This document shows positions 14,989 to 15,648 of a stretch of DNA of 15,648 nt, in pieces. The translations under genes were made by a program, and so were the position numbers. The notes beneath the pieces are model-generated. The model was given only the letters and a program-made list of their open reading frames with translations. It was not told where the DNA came from and did not search any database. Positions within the stretch are counted from its first letter, which is position 1. Every line of letters begins with the position of its first letter. Source of the DNA: Methylococcaceae bacterium NSM2-1 (GTDB taxonomy: Bacteria; Pseudomonadota; Gammaproteobacteria; Methylococcales; Methylomonadaceae); the NCBI GenBank assembly GCA_002256705.1, contig NQJI01000004.1, positions 1 through 15,648 of the forward strand. Direction: 5' to 3'.

Positions 14989-15026
14989 TAATTAGCTAAA
15001 TGAAATTATAAGGAATATACGGCAAA

Positions 15027-15648
15027 TTAGGTATTTTTTATAAAACAGTCGATATCGTCGCACCTTTCCTGGTTATAGGTTTGGTTCGAATGGACTTGAA
15101 TGCGTCTAAACTCCCGAGGAGAACAACCGAACTGCTGTTTGAATGCCCGGCTAAAATGCGCAGCATCATTAAATCCCCAGCGAAACGCGATGTCGGTTAT
15201 CCGATGACCTGCATAAGCCGGATTTTGCATATCCTTCCGGCAATTCTCCAGTCTTCGCTTCCAGACGTAGCGCATCAGTGAAGTCCCTTCATCTTCAAAC
15301 AGGTTATTGATATACCGCGCCGACAAGCCTGCGTGACGGGTAATCAAGCGGGTGTCGAGCTCAGTATCCCGAAGGTTTTGCTCGATAAAAGTCTTGATAC
15401 AGTTAATCGAGGCTGCCCGGCTTCTGGACAAGTTGATATCAAGCGGGCGTACTGATGTTACCGCCAAGGTCAGCAAATCTAGCGCATGATCAGAAAGTGT
15501 GAAAAATTCGTGGGTTTGTAACTGGTCGGCGTGAGTGGCGCATGAGCGCAGAAAATTCGCTGCCACAAAGCCGATTCCATTAGTTCCGGGAATGCGTAAT
15601 GCAGTGCAACGGTCTATCCCTGCAACCCTATCCCTCAATACAGGCCGG
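15027..15648 (-). CDS. AraC-family transcriptional regulator, C-terminal part (cut by window edge)
   Basis: DNA-binding regulator; the visible 206 or so residues cover the end of the sensor domain, a linker, and a complete AraC/XylS-type double helix-turn-helix domain. Helix-turn-helix 1 is in DTRLITRHAGLSARYINNLFEDEG, read here in two parts around GLSARYINNLF, followed by the linker helix LMRYVWKRRLENCRKDM. Helix-turn-helix 2 and the family signature are in ITDIAFRWGFNDAAHFSRAF with the ending KQQFGCSPREFRR. The frame is open through the right edge; a TTG at 15638 should not be taken as the start because coding sequence (R-P-V-L) continues upstream. The ligand and targets are unknown. Its own upstream region is outside the window. 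Confidence 0.93.
   Translation of the reverse strand, partial: RPVLRDRVAGIDRCTALRIPGTNGIGFVAANFLRSCATHADQLQTHEFFTLSDHALDLLTLAVTSVRPLDINLSRSRAASINCIKTFIEQNLRDTELDTRLITRHAGLSARYINNLFEDEGTSLMRYVWKRRLENCRKDMQNPAYAGHRITDIAFRWGFNDAAHFSRAFKQQFGCSPREFRRIQVHSNQTYNQERCDDIDCFIKNT

Larger units (their letters stand above)
14674..15026. other. 353-bp gene-free region with hairpins
   Basis: AT-rich spacer between the IS66 remnant and the AraC-type gene. It contains a 7-bp inverted repeat TGAGCCG (14762-14768) / CGGCTCA (14808-14814) enclosing a smaller stem AGTCT/AGACT (14770-14774, 14783-14787), and a palindrome CCATTT-AAT-AAATGG (14974-14988). An eight-base T-run near 14887 is not preceded by a stable stem. 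No coding sequence or clear promoter was recognised. Confidence 0.4.

Noticed and set aside
15636..15638. TTG as the start of the AraC-type gene
   Set aside because: The frame remains open to the window edge and the residues upstream look like continuing protein, so the gene is simply cut.
1..15648. CRISPR arrays, tRNA/rRNA genes, toxin-antitoxin pairs, phage or defence modules
   Set aside because: No regularly spaced repeats, no tRNA-like cloverleaf and no proteins of these types were recognised on either strand.

Overview
The window looks like chromosomal DNA of a gammaproteobacterium with moderate GC content. The strongest clue is the ordered set ubiG, a MupP-like phosphatase and a YciK-like dehydrogenase, an arrangement known from Pseudomonas and relatives. 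Lipid A (lpxD), ubiquinone (ubiG) and molybdopterin (moaCDE) genes agree with that. The style of the genes and of the IS66 remnant reminds me of Methylococcales (methanotrophs), but this is an impression and cannot be shown without a search.

Layout. 1-425 (-): 5' part of a mannose-1-phosphate guanylyltransferase, cut by the window edge. 655-2269 (-): a DHH phosphoesterase followed by APS kinase (cysC), probably one transcript. 2399-3529 (+): an AI-2E/PerM-type permease, converging on and overlapping by 23 bp a histone-deacetylase-family hydrolase (3507-4433, -). 4580-7253 (-): a tight cluster ubiG - mupP-like - yciK-like - sufT, with spacings of 8 bp, a 10-bp overlap and 9 bp; a 14-bp perfect inverted repeat lies just past sufT. 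7378-8418 (-): a stand-alone lpxD. 8523-9767: molybdopterin genes, with moaC (-) divergent from moaD-moaE (+). 9962-10981 (+): a lipoprotein alpha/beta hydrolase. 10982-11455: a 474-bp gene-free stretch with a REP-like hairpin and a C-rich upper strand. 11456-13951: a HAD-IIA phosphatase and dhaK (+) meeting dhaL (-) tail to tail. 14168-14667: a decayed, multiply frameshifted fragment of an IS66 transposase. 14674-15026: gene-free, with hairpins. 15027-15648 (-): the C-terminal part of an AraC-family regulator.

How the genes fit together. Most of the window is housekeeping: sulfate activation, quinone synthesis, peptidoglycan recycling, Fe-S assembly, lipid A and molybdenum cofactor. The unusual part is 11.4-15.6 kb, where a dihydroxyacetone kinase has its two subunits convergent rather than in one operon, no DhaM phosphoryl donor is visible, a sugar-phosphate-type HAD phosphatase sits 48 bp upstream of dhaK, and the segment borders insertion-sequence debris and a regulator. 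I found no CRISPR array, tRNA, rRNA, intact mobile element or defence system. I do not claim a new system. The best leads are the inverted dhaK/dhaL pair, the DHH phosphoesterase-APS kinase pair and the MupP re-annotation.
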